Shown: one piece after another, positions 20,592-31,098 of the stretch
Numbering within the stretch: the first letter of the stretch is position 1
Layout: each line of letters begins with the position of its first letter
NCBI GenBank assembly: GCA_015487495.1
Contig: WFPP01000122.1
Span: 1-60,402 of the forward strand
DNA: 60,402 nucleotides
Source of the DNA: Thiomicrorhabdus sp.
GTDB taxonomy: Bacteria; Pseudomonadota; Gammaproteobacteria; Thiomicrospirales; Thiomicrospiraceae
Direction: 5' to 3'
The notes under the pieces: generated by a model
What the model was told of the DNA's origin: nothing
What the model saw: the letters and a program-made list of their open reading frames with translations, nothing else
Databases searched by the model: none
Position numbers and translations under genes: made by a program

Positions 20592-22037
20592 ATGCGACGA
20601 ATTATTCGTAAGATTAGCTCTTTTTTTTCAAAACCATCCGACCTTTCTAATACGCCAGATGATATGAAAGCCCCATTAATTTTGTCTCGAGATAAGCATG
20701 GTCTTTCTCGTCAAGACATTGATAAATCAGCTTTAGATGTGTTGTATGGTTTTAAACGAGCGGGGTATGAAGCGCACTTGGTGGGTGGCTGTGTACGTGA
20801 TTTGTTACTTGGATTGGAACCTAAAGATTTTGACGTTGTTACGGATGCAGAGCCGGATGAGGTGAAATCGGTATTTCGACAACGTTGTCGTTTAATTGGT
20901 CGTCGTTTTCGTTTGGCACATGTGCGTTTTGGTCGTAACGTTATTGAGGTAGCAACGTTTAGAGGTGCGGGAGACAATGCCTCTCAAATCAAGCGTAAAG
21001 ATAAGTTTGGTCGTAATGGAAAGTATTCGGGTAAGGCACGTGAGATCGATGATACGGGACGTTTGGTTCGAGATAATGTATATGGCACGATTGAAGAGGA
21101 TGTTTGGCGACGCGATTTTACAGTAAACGCACTGTATTATAATATTCGTGATTTTTCGATTATTGATTATGTTGGGGGAGTGGATGATATTAAAAAAGGC
21201 CAGTTGCGCTTAATTGGCGATCCTGAAACGCGTTATCGTGAAGATCCCGTTCGGATGATTCGTGCCATTCGTTTTGCGGCGAAATTGGGCTTTAACATTG
21301 AAGAAAAAACAGAAAAACCTATTTTTGAATTAGCTCCTTTGTTATTGGATGTGTCTCATGCCCGTATGTTTGAAGAGGTGTTAAAGCTGTTTCATAGTGG
21401 GGTTGCGATTCAGGTTTTTGAGAAACTTCGCCATTATGGTTTATTTGAGCATTTATTTCCTCAAACGGAATGCGTGTTGTCTGGGGAGCAGAATGGTTTT
21501 CCTAGAATGTTGGTGATAGAGGCACTCAAAAGTACGGATAGACGCATTAGAGAAGGGAAGAGTGTGAACCCTTCTTTTTTATTTTCGGCTTTGTTATGGG
21601 AGCCGATGTTACAACGCAGAGCAACGTATTTGGAAGAGGGTTTGCCAAAACAAGAGGCGTTGTATGCCGCGGCAGATGATGTGATTGGTGAGCAAATTAA
21701 GTGTACGGCGATTCCAAAACGGTTTACGGCTCAAATGCGTGAAATTTGGAGTTTTCAGTATCGTTTGCCCAATCGACATGGTGATCGGGCTGTGAAATTA
21801 CGAAGCCATGTACGTTTTAGAGCGGCCTATGACTTTTTGGGTATTCGTGCGGCTGCGGGTGAAACCGATTTGCAAGAGGTTTTTGATTGGTGGACAGTGT
21901 ACCAGGAAAAAAATCCGGTTGAACAGGTTGTGTTTGCAAATGACCTGAAAAGACCAGAGCGTAAAAAAAGACCAAGAAAGAATCGTAATTTTTATCGTAA
22001 GCGTAGTCAGTTAGCACGTCATAACGATAGCGAATAA
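20592..22037 (+). CDS. pcnB: Poly(A) polymerase I
   Basis: Adds 3' poly(A) tails that mark RNA for decay. Its 481 aa hold the class II nucleotidyltransferase signature LVGGCVRDLLLGLEPKDFDVVTDAEP, the region RRLIGRRFRLAHVRFG, DFTVNALYYNIRD and the tRNA-nucleotidyltransferase-like RYREDPVRMIRAIRFAAKLGF. The basic C-terminal tail (RPERKKRPRKNRNFYRKRSQ) is typical of PcnB rather than CCA-adding enzyme. The start at 20592 gives a basic MRRIIRKISSFF N-terminus. folK follows after 6 bp, the usual pcnB-folK-panBC cluster. Confidence 0.94.
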   Translation: MRRIIRKISSFFSKPSDLSNTPDDMKAPLILSRDKHGLSRQDIDKSALDVLYGFKRAGYEAHLVGGCVRDLLLGLEPKDFDVVTDAEPDEVKSVFRQRCRLIGRRFRLAHVRFGRNVIEVATFRGAGDNASQIKRKDKFGRNGKYSGKAREIDDTGRLVRDNVYGTIEEDVWRRDFTVNALYYNIRDFSIIDYVGGVDDIKKGQLRLIGDPETRYREDPVRMIRAIRFAAKLGFNIEEKTEKPIFELAPLLLDVSHARMFEEVLKLFHSGVAIQVFEKLRHYGLFEHLFPQTECVLSGEQNGFPRMLVIEALKSTDRRIREGKSVNPSFLFSALLWEPMLQRRATYLEEGLPKQEALYAAADDVIGEQIKCTAIPKRFTAQMREIWSFQYRLPNRHGDRAVKLRSHVRFRAAYDFLGIRAAAGETDLQEVFDWWTVYQEKNPVEQVVFANDLKRPERKKRPRKNRNFYRKRSQLARHNDSE

Positions 22038-22043
22038 CATTGA

Positions 22044-22526
22044 ATGGCACGGGTATTTATTGGATTGGGGAGTAATTTGTCGGATCCCGTAAGGCAATTA
22101 AAGCGTGCTATTGAACATTTGAAGTTACTTGAAAAGACATCTGTTATGAGGTGTTCTTCGTTTTATTGCTCCAAACCTCAAGGGCCACAAGATCAACCTG
22201 ATTTTGTGAATGCCGTTTGCTTAATTGATACGTTGTTGTCTCCCGAACGGCTATTGCTTGCTTTACAAGACATTGAGCAAACTCAAGGACGTGTTAAGCA
22301 ACGCCATTGGGGAGAGCGTTTAATTGATTTGGATATTTTATTATTTGATGATCGCATTATTTCATGGCCCCATTTAACCATTCCGCATAGTGAAATTGCT
22401 CATCGAGATTTTGTTTTAGTTCCTTTGTCTGAAATTGCACCAGATACGGTGATTCCAAACATGGGAACTGTGACTTCCCTGATTGCACAACTAGACAACT
22501 CTTATTTATACCCTATTCAACCCTAA
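22044..22526 (+). CDS. folK: 6-hydroxymethyl-dihydropterin diphosphokinase
   Basis: Transfers pyrophosphate from ATP to hydroxymethyl-dihydropterin in folate synthesis. It is 160 aa, as in E. coli. Signature pieces are the N-terminal [12 protein letters not shown], the loop residues around [18 protein letters not shown], and the active-site block [16 protein letters not shown] (here [16 protein letters not shown]), then [23 protein letters not shown]. It is tightly spaced after pcnB and 19 bp before panB, so the four genes pcnB-folK-panB-panC probably form one operon. Confidence 0.95.
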   Translation: MARVFIGLGSNLSDPVRQLKRAIEHLKLLEKTSVMRCSSFYCSKPQGPQDQPDFVNAVCLIDTLLSPERLLLALQDIEQTQGRVKQRHWGERLIDLDILLFDDRIISWPHLTIPHSEIAHRDFVLVPLSEIAPDTVIPNMGTVTSLIAQLDNSYLYPIQP

Positions 22527-22545
22527 CTGTTTAACTGAGGTTTTT

Positions 22546-23349
22546 ATGAAAACAACGCTTTCAAGACTACAAAAAATGAGACAGTCGGGTGAAAAAATAG
22601 CGTGTTTAACCGCCTATGATGCTTCATTTGCACACTGGTTGGATCAAGCGGGAGTGGATGTTATTTTGGTGGGCGACTCTTTGGGGATGGTCGTGCAAGG
22701 GCATGGTTCAACCTTGCCTGTCTCAACCAAAGAGATGGTTTACCACACTCAAATGGTTCAACGAGGTAATCTGAATGCCTGGTGCATTGCCGACCTTCCT
22801 TTTATGTCAGATGCCACGCTGGAAAATGCATTGGAGTCGGCCAGCCTTTTAATGAAAGAGGGGGGGGCAAATATGGTGAAGCTGGAAGGTGGGGCGCGGG
22901 TATTAAATACAGTCGCACACCTTTCGGATTTGGGGATTCCCGTGTGTGGGCATTTAGGGTTATTACCTCAATCGGTTGAAAAGAAAGGCTATAAGGCTGT
23001 GGGAAGAGATCGGGATTCGGCTGAAAAATTGTTAAAAGATGCGTTGGCATTGCAAGCGCATGGTGCTGAAATGCTGGTATTGGAGTGTGTGCCGTCGGCA
23101 TTGGCGAAAACGGTAACCGAAGCATTGTCTATTCCTGTGATTGGTATTGGCGCAGGCGGTGGTACTTCTGGTCAGGTGTTGGTGCTATATGATCTGTTGG
23201 GATTGACGGTGGGCAAGACACCGTTGTTTGCTAAAAATTATTTAGAAGGGCACGATGGAGAGGGTTCGATTCAACGGGCATTGGCAGCTTATGTGGCTGA
23301 AGTGAAATCGGGTGAATTTCCTGCTTCTTGTCATGAGATTCACTTATGA
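22546..23349 (+). CDS. panB: 3-methyl-2-oxobutanoate hydroxymethyltransferase
   Basis: First committed step of pantothenate synthesis: ketoisovalerate plus methylene-THF gives ketopantoate. 267 aa. Conserved parts are [38 protein letters not shown], the catalytic-site [28 protein letters not shown] and [25 protein letters not shown]8 run (22860-22867) encodes EGGA. TGAGG precedes the ATG. The 3' end overlaps panC by 4 bp (ATGA). Confidence 0.96.
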   Translation: MKTTLSRLQKMRQSGEKIACLTAYDASFAHWLDQAGVDVILVGDSLGMVVQGHGSTLPVSTKEMVYHTQMVQRGNLNAWCIADLPFMSDATLENALESASLLMKEGGANMVKLEGGARVLNTVAHLSDLGIPVCGHLGLLPQSVEKKGYKAVGRDRDSAEKLLKDALALQAHGAEMLVLECVPSALAKTVTEALSIPVIGIGAGGGTSGQVLVLYDLLGLTVGKTPLFAKNYLEGHDGEGSIQRALAAYVAEVKSGEFPASCHEIHL

Positions 23350-24230
23350 ACGTGGTAGACACATTAAAAGCATTAAGAGCGCAGATTACGCAGTGGAAGC
23401 AGACGGGTTTAAAAGTCGGGTTGGTTCCTACTATGGGGAATTTACATCAAGGGCATTTGAGTTTGGTTCAACAAGCGCAATCCTTGTGTGACCGTGTGGT
23501 GGTGAGTGTCTTTGTTAATCCCATGCAGTTTGGTCCCAATGAAGATTTTGAGCGTTATCCAAGAACCTTTCAGGCTGATAGCGCAAAATTAAAAGATTTA
23601 AAGGTGGATTTGCTCTATCTTCCTTCAGTGGATGAGATGTACCCCAATGGTTTGGAACAGACTCGTGTGGTCGTGCCAGATGCATTGACGACCTTGTTAG
23701 AAGGGGCAAGTCGTCCAGGGCATTTTGATGGTGTGTCTACCGTGGTGTGTAAGTTATTTAATATGGTGCAGCCTGATGTGGCGTTGTTTGGTCAAAAAGA
23801 TTATCAGCAGTGGTTGGTGATTCTCCGAATGGTTCAGGAGCTGGCTTTGCCCGTTGAGGTGGTTGCATCGCCTATTGTTCGGGATAGGGATGGTTTGGCA
23901 TTAAGTTCTCGTAACCAGTATTTATCAAGTGCTCAGAGAGGTATAGCTTCTAAACTGAATGTGATTTTACAAGAGGTTGCGATGGCGATTGCATCGGGTA
24001 ATCGGTATTTTAAGATGTTGGAAGAAACCGCTTCTCAAAACTTGTTGCAAGCGGGGTTTGATGATGTGGATTACATTTGTATTTGTGACCCTGATACCTT
24101 ACAACCTGCGACATCTGAACAGGTAAAGTGTGTGGTTTTGGCGGCAGCCCGTTTAGGTGAAACGCGACTGTTGGATAATACGTTAGTGCGCGTTAATTCA
24201 CCTGTCAAAGAGCCATTGTCGCGTTGTTAA
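23346..24230 (+). CDS. panC: Pantothenate synthetase
   Basis: ATP-dependent condensation of pantoate with beta-alanine. 294 aa. The nucleotidyl-transferase HIGH-like signature is in [15 protein letters not shown]; other conserved segments are [60 protein letters not shown] and SRNQYLS (KMSKS-like). The start overlaps panB by 4 bp, implying translational coupling. It converges on panD, which supplies the beta-alanine. Confidence 0.96.
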   Translation: MNVVDTLKALRAQITQWKQTGLKVGLVPTMGNLHQGHLSLVQQAQSLCDRVVVSVFVNPMQFGPNEDFERYPRTFQADSAKLKDLKVDLLYLPSVDEMYPNGLEQTRVVVPDALTTLLEGASRPGHFDGVSTVVCKLFNMVQPDVALFGQKDYQQWLVILRMVQELALPVEVVASPIVRDRDGLALSSRNQYLSSAQRGIASKLNVILQEVAMAIASGNRYFKMLEETASQNLLQAGFDDVDYICICDPDTLQPATSEQVKCVVLAAARLGETRLLDNTLVRVNSPVKEPLSRC

Positions 24231-24254
24231 GGAAGCAACTTCGTTGTTGGACGT

Positions 24255-24644
24255 TTAGCTGGCTTCTTTAACCTGAACAGGAATGGTATTTCTTGTATGA
24301 GTAATGCGATTTTGCTCGTTAAAATAGACTAATTTAGGTTTAAAGCTTTCTGCTTCCGATTCACTCATGGTGGCATAGGTGGCAATAATAAGCAGGTCTT
24401 TGGGGCTGGCTTTATGTGCTGCTGCACCATTAACAGAGATGATTCCGCTGTTGTCTTCGGCACGAATGGCATAGGTGGTGAAGCGTTCGCCATTGTTGAC
24501 GTTATAAATCTGAATTTGTTCGTATTCACGAATGCCAGCTACATCTAAAAGGTGTCCATCAATGGCGCAGGACCCTTCATAATCCAGTTCGGAGTGTGTG
24601 GTTGTCACTCGGTGTAGTTTTGATTTTAGTAACGTTACTTGCAT
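24255..24644 (-). CDS. panD: Aspartate 1-decarboxylase
   Basis: Makes beta-alanine from aspartate for pantothenate. A pyruvoyl enzyme: the proenzyme self-cleaves between G24 and S25, visible here in DYEGSCAID. 129 aa. The helix [11 protein letters not shown]-like region reads [13 protein letters not shown], with the conserved [20 protein letters not shown] following. It converges with panC, 24 bp apart, so the pathway is encoded on both strands here. The lysine and tyrosine expected at the active site are present (LLKSKLHR, Y in YEG). Confidence 0.95.
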   Translation of the reverse strand: MQVTLLKSKLHRVTTTHSELDYEGSCAIDGHLLDVAGIREYEQIQIYNVNNGERFTTYAIRAEDNSGIISVNGAAAHKASPKDLLIIATYATMSESEAESFKPKLVYFNEQNRITHTRNTIPVQVKEAS

Positions 24645-24893
24645 ACTGCTCTCTTAATTCGTTCTCTTGTTCTGACGATACATTTTTTGAGTCCTGCTCT
24701 TAAAGTAGCCAAATATTATACTATTTTTGTTGTAGGTGGGGGGGGGAGAATAGTTAAAGTTTGTTTTTTATACTCTTTGTTTTCACTTGCTTGCATTAAA
24801 AAATAAGGGGCATAACGCCAAAAGCTCCCAGTAAAAATACGGGGAGGTGGAGTCATGCTTTTTATAGGTGGGCTGAAGGAATGGCTGAGGGTC

Positions 24894-27683
24894 TTATCCG
24901 GTATTACGCATGCCTGCCGCAATGGCATTAATGCTGTTAAGCAGTACGGGCAACCAAATTTCTTTCTCTTCATCCGGCAAATCATCGGATTTATAACGCC
25001 TTAACAGGGCGATTTGAATATTATTTAATGGCACTAAATACGGATTGCGCCGCTGTAGAGAGAGCGCAATGGTTGGTGTATCAGCCATTAAGGTTTCATT
25101 TCCGCTAATTTCTAAAATACGCTGTTTGGTGCGTTTATACTCTTCTGCAATTAAGTTATAAACTTGATTGGCAACCACAGGGTCTTTTCCAAGTTCTTTG
25201 TATTGTGCACCAATGTCTAAGTCGGTTTTAAACAGCGCCATTTGAATGTTGCTCATGAGTGCTCTAAAAAACGGCCAGTTTTCATACATCTCTTTGAGCT
25301 GTGCATCGCCATGTTTTTGGATCCAGTTGTCGAGTGCGTAACCTGTACCTTGCCATGCAGGGAAGGTCAGGCGTGCTTGTGCCCAGCCAAAGACCCAAGG
25401 TATTGCACGAATAGAGGACTTGGACAGGTTGCCTTTTTTACGGTGAGAGGGGCGAGATCCAATGTTGAGTAACCCAATTTCGGTAACAGGGGTGGCTTCA
25501 TAAAAGAAGTTAAAAAACCCTTCTGTGTTATCGGTTAGCTCTCTAAAGTTATGTTCCCCATCTTTCGACAGGGTTTTCATAACGTCAAGGTATGCGGGAT
25601 TGTCGGCTTTTGGGGCTTGAACAATGCCGGTACTGGCTTTCATTAAGCCTGTCACACCAAGAGACAGCTCGTACATTGCTGTTTCTGAATTGCTGTATTT
25701 GTATGAAAGAACTTCACCTTGTTCGGTAAACTTAATCGAGCCACGAACAGTTCCAGTCGGTTGTGACAGAATTGCAAAATGGGTTGGTCCTCCGCCACGG
25801 CCAACGGTGCCTCCTCGTCCGTGGAACAGGCGGCAGTCTACTTGATGTTGATCGGCCAGGGTCATAATCTGTTGTTGTGCTTGATACAGACACCACGCTG
25901 ATGACAGATTTCCACCGTCTTTTGCTGAATCGGAGTATCCCAGCATGATTTCTTGCTGGTTTCCCGAGGCTTGTAGCAGTGCTTTGTAAGTGCTGTTTTC
26001 AAACAGTGCTTGGGTTACAGGCACGATGTGTTCCAAATCTTCAATGGTTTCAAACAGGGGGGAGATTTGAATATCGCAATAAGGCTTGCCTGCGTTATAG
26101 CCAGCCAGACCTGCTTGATGTGCTAGAAACAGCACTTCCATTACGTGGCTGGCTTGGTGTGTCATGGAAATAATATAGTTATTAAAGGCTTTAACGCTGA
26201 TCTCTTTACGCATTTCACGGAACACGTGAAAGACTTCCAGCACTTCTTTGGTCATCTCTTTTAAATCAAGATGTTGGGTGTCTACAATGGTAGCCGAGGC
26301 GACATGGCTGGCTAACAGGTTAAGTTTCTCTTTTTCGCTTAAGCTTGGGTAGTCGATACCCAGATGAGAGAGTAGGTCAGCTACAGCATCGCTGTGTACA
26401 TTGGACTCTTGACGAATATCTAGGCGCATTAGGTAGAAACCAAACGTTTTAACCAGGCGAATCAGATCTTGTAATTCCGCATTGGCGACATTTTTATCAC
26501 CGTGATTGCAGAGTGAATCATAGATTAGTTTCAGGTCAGAAAGCAGGGTATCTTCATCAGGGTAAGCCAGTGTGTTTTTATCAATATGTTTATTATTTAG
26601 GCGTGCTTCAATGTAGTTAAGGTTATGATTGAGCTTGCCATGAATGAGGTATAAAAAACGACGATAGGGTTCGTCCTTAAAACGGTCAGGGCGGGTTTTG
26701 AAGACGCTGTTGATGAGGTCGGTATCGACAATCATGGAGCGGTTAATGACGTCTTGGGAGATATTGCTGATAAAGCGAGAGTGTGTCAGTTGTGAACTGA
26801 GTTCAAAAATACGTTTTTGGTACTCATAAATAACCGCGCGTGATTGCAGTAACAGTGCTCTAACCGTGGTTTCATGGGTCACAAAAGGGTTGCCATCACG
26901 ATCACCACCAATCCAGGATCCAAAGGTCAGGAAGTCGGGGGTTTCAATTTTATCGTCCGGGTAGTGTTTAGACAGCGCTCTTTCCATGTAGCGATATACG
27001 CTTGGTACGGCATCAAACAGTGATTTACGGAAAAAGTAGATGCCATTGCGAATTTCATCTTCAACGGTTGGTTTTTGATGGCGTACCTCATCGGTTTGCC
27101 ACAAGACTTGAATTTGAGTTTCAAGTTGTTGATAAATCGACTCTTTAGCGTATTCATTGTTGTAGGTATCGGCTTCATTTAAGGCGCTGATGTCTAAAAA
27201 GATACGTCTTAGGTTGTCCATAACCGAGCGACGCTTGGATTCGGTAGGGTGTGCGGTAAACACAGGAATATAGTGCAGTTTATTCAGTAACGTTTGGACT
27301 TGTGTGGCGTCTAGCCCTTGTTCTTTAAACTCTCCAACAGTGTTTAAAACAGAGCCTGTCCAGAGAGGGCCGTCGGATTTTAGTTGACTTTGTCTTTCGT
27401 GATATTGGTGCTCTTCTTCTGCAAGGTTGACGAGACTGAAGTAAAGATTGAATGCGCGAATAATGGGGGCTAACTCTTCAGCAGATTGTGCTTCAATAAA
27501 TTCGGTGAGTTCGGTACGAAGGGTGGGGTTTTCTTCTTTTTGTAGTTGTAGGTAGCCTGTTCGTAGCTTTTCAACCGCATCGTAAGTCTTTTTTCCTGCT
27601 TGTGATTCAATCACTTTTCCCAGTAAATTACCTAATAACTTAACACGTGCTCTTAGTTGTTTATCACGACGTTCTGCGACCAT
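24894..27683 (-). CDS. ppc: Phosphoenolpyruvate carboxylase
   Basis: Carboxylates PEP with bicarbonate to oxaloacetate, feeding the TCA cycle; an anaplerotic staple in autotrophs. The ATG at 27683 (MVAERRDKQ) gives 929 aa; a TTG eight codons upstream would extend it. Catalytic signatures are VFTAHPTESKRRSV (catalytic His near residue 145), FHGRGGTVGRGGGP and GYSDSAKDGG. The C-terminus ends SINAIAAGMRNTG, the invariant R-N-T-G that enters the active site. It stands alone, with a hairpin between it and the ppa gene upstream. Confidence 0.96.
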   Translation of the reverse strand: MVAERRDKQLRARVKLLGNLLGKVIESQAGKKTYDAVEKLRTGYLQLQKEENPTLRTELTEFIEAQSAEELAPIIRAFNLYFSLVNLAEEEHQYHERQSQLKSDGPLWTGSVLNTVGEFKEQGLDATQVQTLLNKLHYIPVFTAHPTESKRRSVMDNLRRIFLDISALNEADTYNNEYAKESIYQQLETQIQVLWQTDEVRHQKPTVEDEIRNGIYFFRKSLFDAVPSVYRYMERALSKHYPDDKIETPDFLTFGSWIGGDRDGNPFVTHETTVRALLLQSRAVIYEYQKRIFELSSQLTHSRFISNISQDVINRSMIVDTDLINSVFKTRPDRFKDEPYRRFLYLIHGKLNHNLNYIEARLNNKHIDKNTLAYPDEDTLLSDLKLIYDSLCNHGDKNVANAELQDLIRLVKTFGFYLMRLDIRQESNVHSDAVADLLSHLGIDYPSLSEKEKLNLLASHVASATIVDTQHLDLKEMTKEVLEVFHVFREMRKEISVKAFNNYIISMTHQASHVMEVLFLAHQAGLAGYNAGKPYCDIQISPLFETIEDLEHIVPVTQALFENSTYKALLQASGNQQEIMLGYSDSAKDGGNLSSAWCLYQAQQQIMTLADQHQVDCRLFHGRGGTVGRGGGPTHFAILSQPTGTVRGSIKFTEQGEVLSYKYSNSETAMYELSLGVTGLMKASTGIVQAPKADNPAYLDVMKTLSKDGEHNFRELTDNTEGFFNFFYEATPVTEIGLLNIGSRPSHRKKGNLSKSSIRAIPWVFGWAQARLTFPAWQGTGYALDNWIQKHGDAQLKEMYENWPFFRALMSNIQMALFKTDLDIGAQYKELGKDPVVANQVYNLIAEEYKRTKQRILEISGNETLMADTPTIALSLQRRNPYLVPLNNIQIALLRRYKSDDLPDEEKEIWLPVLLNSINAIAAGMRNTG

Positions 27684-27800
27684 TTTTACTCTCAGTTTCT
27701 TAAACAAAATTGAGCGGTATTATAACAGAAAATTTCTCTAAAAATGGATGTTATATGGGTGGGTTTGAGTGCGGGTTTATACGAATGAAAAAAGGAGAGA

Positions 27801-27835
27801 AATAACAGGGGGGGGAATATTTTCCCCCTGTTATT
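27801..27835 (-). terminator. Hairpin terminator-like structure between ppa and ppc
   Basis: AATAACAGGGGG (27801-27812) and CCCCCTGTTATT (27824-27835) form a perfect 12-bp stem around a GGGAATATTTT loop. It sits 43 bp past the ppa stop and upstream of ppc. A G8 run (27808-27815) is part of the left arm. The trailing T run on the minus strand is weak, so it could be an mRNA-stabilising hairpin instead. Confidence 0.6.
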
Positions 27836-27878
27836 ATGTGTAGGTGCGACTTTTAAAGTGCATTGCACGAGAAGGGGG

Positions 27879-28409
27879 TTATTTATTTTCCTGGTAGGTT
27901 TTCGCGCCGTTTAAGATCTCTTCTTGTGCCGCTTTGAGGTCTCCCCAGCCATCTACTTTGACCCATTTTCCCGGCTCAATGTCTTTGTAGTGGCTAAAGA
28001 AGTGTTCAATTTGCTCTTTAAGCAAAGGGATGTCTTCTACTTTCTCAATTTTAGAGTAAATAGGTGTCAGTTTATCTATTGGTACAGCAATGACTTTGGC
28101 ATCTTGTCCGCCGTCATCGGTCATATTGAAAATGCCGATTGGACGACAGCGAATGACAGAACCAACAAGCAGTGGATGGGGGGTGACAACGAGCACATCC
28201 ACCGGATCCCCATCATCAGAAAGCGTGTTATTAATGTAGCCGTAGTTGGCAGGATAGGACATAGTCGCCCCTTGCAGGCGATCAACCCATACGAGATCGG
28301 TTTCTTTGTCTACTTCATATTTTACAGGTGGTGCAAAGGCTGGAATTTCAATAATGACATTAATGTCGTTTGGCAAATCTTTGCCTGCAGGTACAGCAGA
28401 ATAACCCAT
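27879..28409 (-). CDS. ppa: Inorganic pyrophosphatase (family I)
   Basis: Hydrolyses pyrophosphate in the cytoplasm. 176 aa, equal to E. coli Ppa. The Mg-binding aspartate motif is [15 protein letters not shown]; the N-terminal part [22 protein letters not shown] and Y-x-x-x-YGYINNT region are conserved, as is the C-terminal [15 protein letters not shown]. It is downstream of fbp, from which a strong terminator separates it (28444-28461). Confidence 0.96.
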   Translation of the reverse strand: MGYSAVPAGKDLPNDINVIIEIPAFAPPVKYEVDKETDLVWVDRLQGATMSYPANYGYINNTLSDDGDPVDVLVVTPHPLLVGSVIRCRPIGIFNMTDDGGQDAKVIAVPIDKLTPIYSKIEKVEDIPLLKEQIEHFFSHYKDIEPGKWVKVDGWGDLKAAQEEILNGAKTYQENK

Positions 28410-28443
28410 GATTTGTTCCTTATTGTTTAATTTTATATAAAAA

Positions 28444-28461
28444 CACCCGCTGGAGCGGGTG
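28444..28461 (-). terminator. Terminator after fbp
   Basis: On the minus strand CACCCGC, loop TCCA, GCGGGTG, then TTTTTATAT. It lies 26 bp beyond the fbp stop, between fbp and ppa. A strong GC-rich intrinsic terminator. Confidence 0.9.
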
Positions 28462-28487
28462 CAATCGTTTGATTAAGTCAGCTCGAT

Positions 28488-29459
28488 TTATTTGTGGTAA
28501 GCAACCACTTTAGCGACTTCATTTTTGGAGCCAAGTACAACTGGTACGCGGTCATGAATGCCTTCTGGTTTGACATCCATAATGTCCATACGACCTGTTG
28601 AAGAAGCGCCACCCGCCTGCTCAACAATCATGGACATCGGGTTGCCTTCATACATTAAGCGTAATTTACCGGCTTTTGACGGATCACGATTATCGTAAGG
28701 GTACATAAAGATACCACCACGCATTAGAATGCGGTGAACTTCGGCCACCATTGAGGCTACCCAGCGCATATTGTAACGTTTGCCTAAAGGCCCTTCTTCT
28801 CCTTTTAGGCAGTCATCAATATACTGCTTCATTTCGGGTTCCCAGAATCGCTGGTTAGACATATTGATGGCAAATTCAGCGGTGTCTTCAGGGATTTGAA
28901 CGCCTGATTTTGTGAGAACAAATTCTCCGATATTTTGGTCAAGCGTAAAGATGTTTACGCCGTTACCGGTTGTCATAACTAATAATGAAGATGGGCCATA
29001 AAGAACATATCCGGCAGCAACTTGCTTGCGACCTTCTTGCAAGAAAACGTCTTGCTGGTCACCAGTACGGTCATCTTGTGGTGCCTCTAAAATTGAGAAA
29101 ATGGTTCCAACAGAAAGGTTAACATCAATGTTGGACGAGCCGTCTAACGGATCAAAAGTAACAAGGTATTTTCCGTCTTGATTTCCTGCAATGGTATAGT
29201 CTTCTTCTTCTGACCCTACGCCTTTAACAGATGGGTTGGCAATAAGAATGTCCTTTAAAAGGTCGTTCGAAATAACGTCAAGCATTTTTTGAGTTTCACC
29301 TTGAACGTTCTCATCTTCGGTTGCGCCCAAAATTCCCGCCAGTTCTCCTTGACCCAGTTTGTAAGCGATGTCTTTACATGCAATCATAATGTGGTTGATT
29401 ACAAGTTCCAGTTCTGCAGGAACACCGTCGTTTGCTAATACTTGGTCTAGTCTTTTCAT
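28488..29459 (-). CDS. fbp: Fructose-1,6-bisphosphatase class I
   Basis: Dephosphorylates fructose-1,6-bisphosphate (gluconeogenesis and, in autotrophs, the Calvin cycle). 323 aa. Metal-binding signatures are GSEEEDYTI and VTFDPLDGSSNIDVNLSVGTIFSI; the substrate part includes GIFMYPYDNRDPSKAGKLRLMYEGNPMSMIVEQAGG. Neighbours ppa and ppc give a small carbon-metabolism group. In Calvin-cycle bacteria this enzyme may also act on sedoheptulose bisphosphate; nothing in the sequence settles that. A terminator follows. Confidence 0.96.
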   Translation of the reverse strand: MKRLDQVLANDGVPAELELVINHIMIACKDIAYKLGQGELAGILGATEDENVQGETQKMLDVISNDLLKDILIANPSVKGVGSEEEDYTIAGNQDGKYLVTFDPLDGSSNIDVNLSVGTIFSILEAPQDDRTGDQQDVFLQEGRKQVAAGYVLYGPSSLLVMTTGNGVNIFTLDQNIGEFVLTKSGVQIPEDTAEFAINMSNQRFWEPEMKQYIDDCLKGEEGPLGKRYNMRWVASMVAEVHRILMRGGIFMYPYDNRDPSKAGKLRLMYEGNPMSMIVEQAGGASSTGRMDIMDVKPEGIHDRVPVVLGSKNEVAKVVAYHK

Positions 29460-29633
29460 TGAGGTTCTCTCTTAATGTTTAAAAAAATATCAAAATTAAT
29501 TTCGGGGATTTTACCATAAAACTGGATATTTTTAGTAAATTCTCCAAGCCATTGAATTTGCTTCGCTGTTTGTATGGCAAACATGTGTACAATAACGTCT
29601 ATTTTTCAAATGTTCTAAAAAAAGAGTTTTGCC

Positions 29634-31076
29634 ATGAGATTTATCGTTAAGCTATTTCCAGAGATTATGATTAAGGGTGCACCGGTTAAAAAGAAGATGA
29701 TTAGCCAGTTGAATGATAATTTACGGACGCTGTTGCACCGTATTGACGATCAAATTATGGTGAAACGTTTTTGGGATAAAATTGAAGTGGATTCGGATGA
29801 TCAATGGAATGAGGCGGTTCGACGAGTGTTAAGTAAAACCCCCGGGATCGAGCAGTTTTTGGAGGTGGTGCAGTATGAGACGGGAGAAAATTTAGACTTC
29901 ATTGCTGAAAAAGTAGCGGAGCACTCTTTGGAGAGTGTGGCGGGCAAGTCGTTTGTGGTTCGAGCCAAAAGAACGGGAGCGCATGAGGTAACATCATTTG
30001 AGCTGGAGCGTTTTGTTGGGGCATATTTTTGTCAACATGGTTCCCCCCGAAAAGTCGATCTGCATACCCCGGAGGTGAAGGTTGAGTTTGAGTTGCATCA
30101 AAATACTTTAAATGTCATTACTCAACGCAGGGCGGGGTTGGGCGGTTTTCCGATGGGTACGCAAGGAGAGTTGTTATCCCTGATGTCGGGTGGATTTGAT
30201 TCAACGGTAGCCAGTTATTTGACGATGAAGCGTGGGGTAAAAACGCATTTTATCTTTTTTAATTTGGGAGGGGCTGCACATGAAATGGGTGTGAAGCAAG
30301 TGGCCTTGTATTTATGGGGGTGCTTTGGTTCATCTCATCGGGTTTCTTTTGTTACGGTTCCATTTGAAGAGGTTGTGGCAGAAATTTTTCGTTCAACCCA
30401 TGAAAGTTATATGGGGGTGACATTAAAGCGTTTGATGTTAATGGCGGCAGAAAAAATTGCAGATGAAATGGGAATTGATGCATTGGTAACCGGAGAGAGT
30501 GTGGCACAAGTAAGCAGTCAGACATTGCGTAATTTGGCTATTATTGATAAAGCAACAAGTAAGCTGGTATTGCGTCCTCTTGTGATGATGAATAAGCCTG
30601 AAATTGTGAACATTGCCAACCAGATTGGTACTCGCCATTTTGCAGAAAGTATGCCTGAGTATTGTGGTGTGATTTCAAAAAACCCTGTGATTCATGCTTC
30701 ATTTAAGCGTATGGAAAAAGAAGCTAAACGCTTTAATATGGAGGTTTTGGAGACGGCCATAAACCAAGCTGTTACCATCCCTGTGCACACGATTATTGCG
30801 GATGTTAATGCTGCTGAGGCAGTAGAGGTACTAAAAGAGGTGCCAGAAGGCTCGGTGGTGATTGATATTCGCCGAACAGATGAGCAGGTCTCTGCTCCAT
30901 TAGCATTAGGGAAGGTAAAAACAATTCCTTTTTATGAATTAAAACAAGTATTTAAAACATTAGACCAAAAAGTAGAGTATCTTTTGTATTGTGAAAAAGG
31001 GGTAATGAGTCAATTGCATGCACAGTACTTAAGGGATACTGGTTTTAAAAATGTGCGCGTTTATCGCCCCGAATAG
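29634..31076 (+). CDS. thiI: tRNA 4-thiouridine synthase / thiazole synthesis sulfurtransferase ThiI
   Basis: Puts sulfur on U8 of tRNA and supplies sulfur for the thiazole of thiamine. 480 aa. Domains: N-terminal ferredoxin-like plus THUMP (about 1-165), the PP-loop ATP-pyrophosphatase with SGGFDSTVASY near residue 185, and a C-terminal rhodanese (about 400-480) with active-site cysteine in LLYCEKGVMSQ. The rhodanese domain is present, as in gammaproteobacterial ThiI and unlike the short Bacillus form, so both activities are expected. No thiamine genes are adjacent. Confidence 0.95.
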   Translation: MRFIVKLFPEIMIKGAPVKKKMISQLNDNLRTLLHRIDDQIMVKRFWDKIEVDSDDQWNEAVRRVLSKTPGIEQFLEVVQYETGENLDFIAEKVAEHSLESVAGKSFVVRAKRTGAHEVTSFELERFVGAYFCQHGSPRKVDLHTPEVKVEFELHQNTLNVITQRRAGLGGFPMGTQGELLSLMSGGFDSTVASYLTMKRGVKTHFIFFNLGGAAHEMGVKQVALYLWGCFGSSHRVSFVTVPFEEVVAEIFRSTHESYMGVTLKRLMLMAAEKIADEMGIDALVTGESVAQVSSQTLRNLAIIDKATSKLVLRPLVMMNKPEIVNIANQIGTRHFAESMPEYCGVISKNPVIHASFKRMEKEAKRFNMEVLETAINQAVTIPVHTIIADVNAAEAVEVLKEVPEGSVVIDIRRTDEQVSAPLALGKVKTIPFYELKQVFKTLDQKVEYLLYCEKGVMSQLHAQYLRDTGFKNVRVYRPE

Positions 31077-31098
31077 CTCTTTTGTTTTTTGGGGGGGA

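Noticed and set aside
24716-24985. Minus-strand frame of 89 codons overlapping the ppc 3' end
   Set aside because: It runs through the ppc coding end in another frame and through a G9 tract that yields a PPPP stretch; composition is not protein-like and there is no ribosome-binding site.
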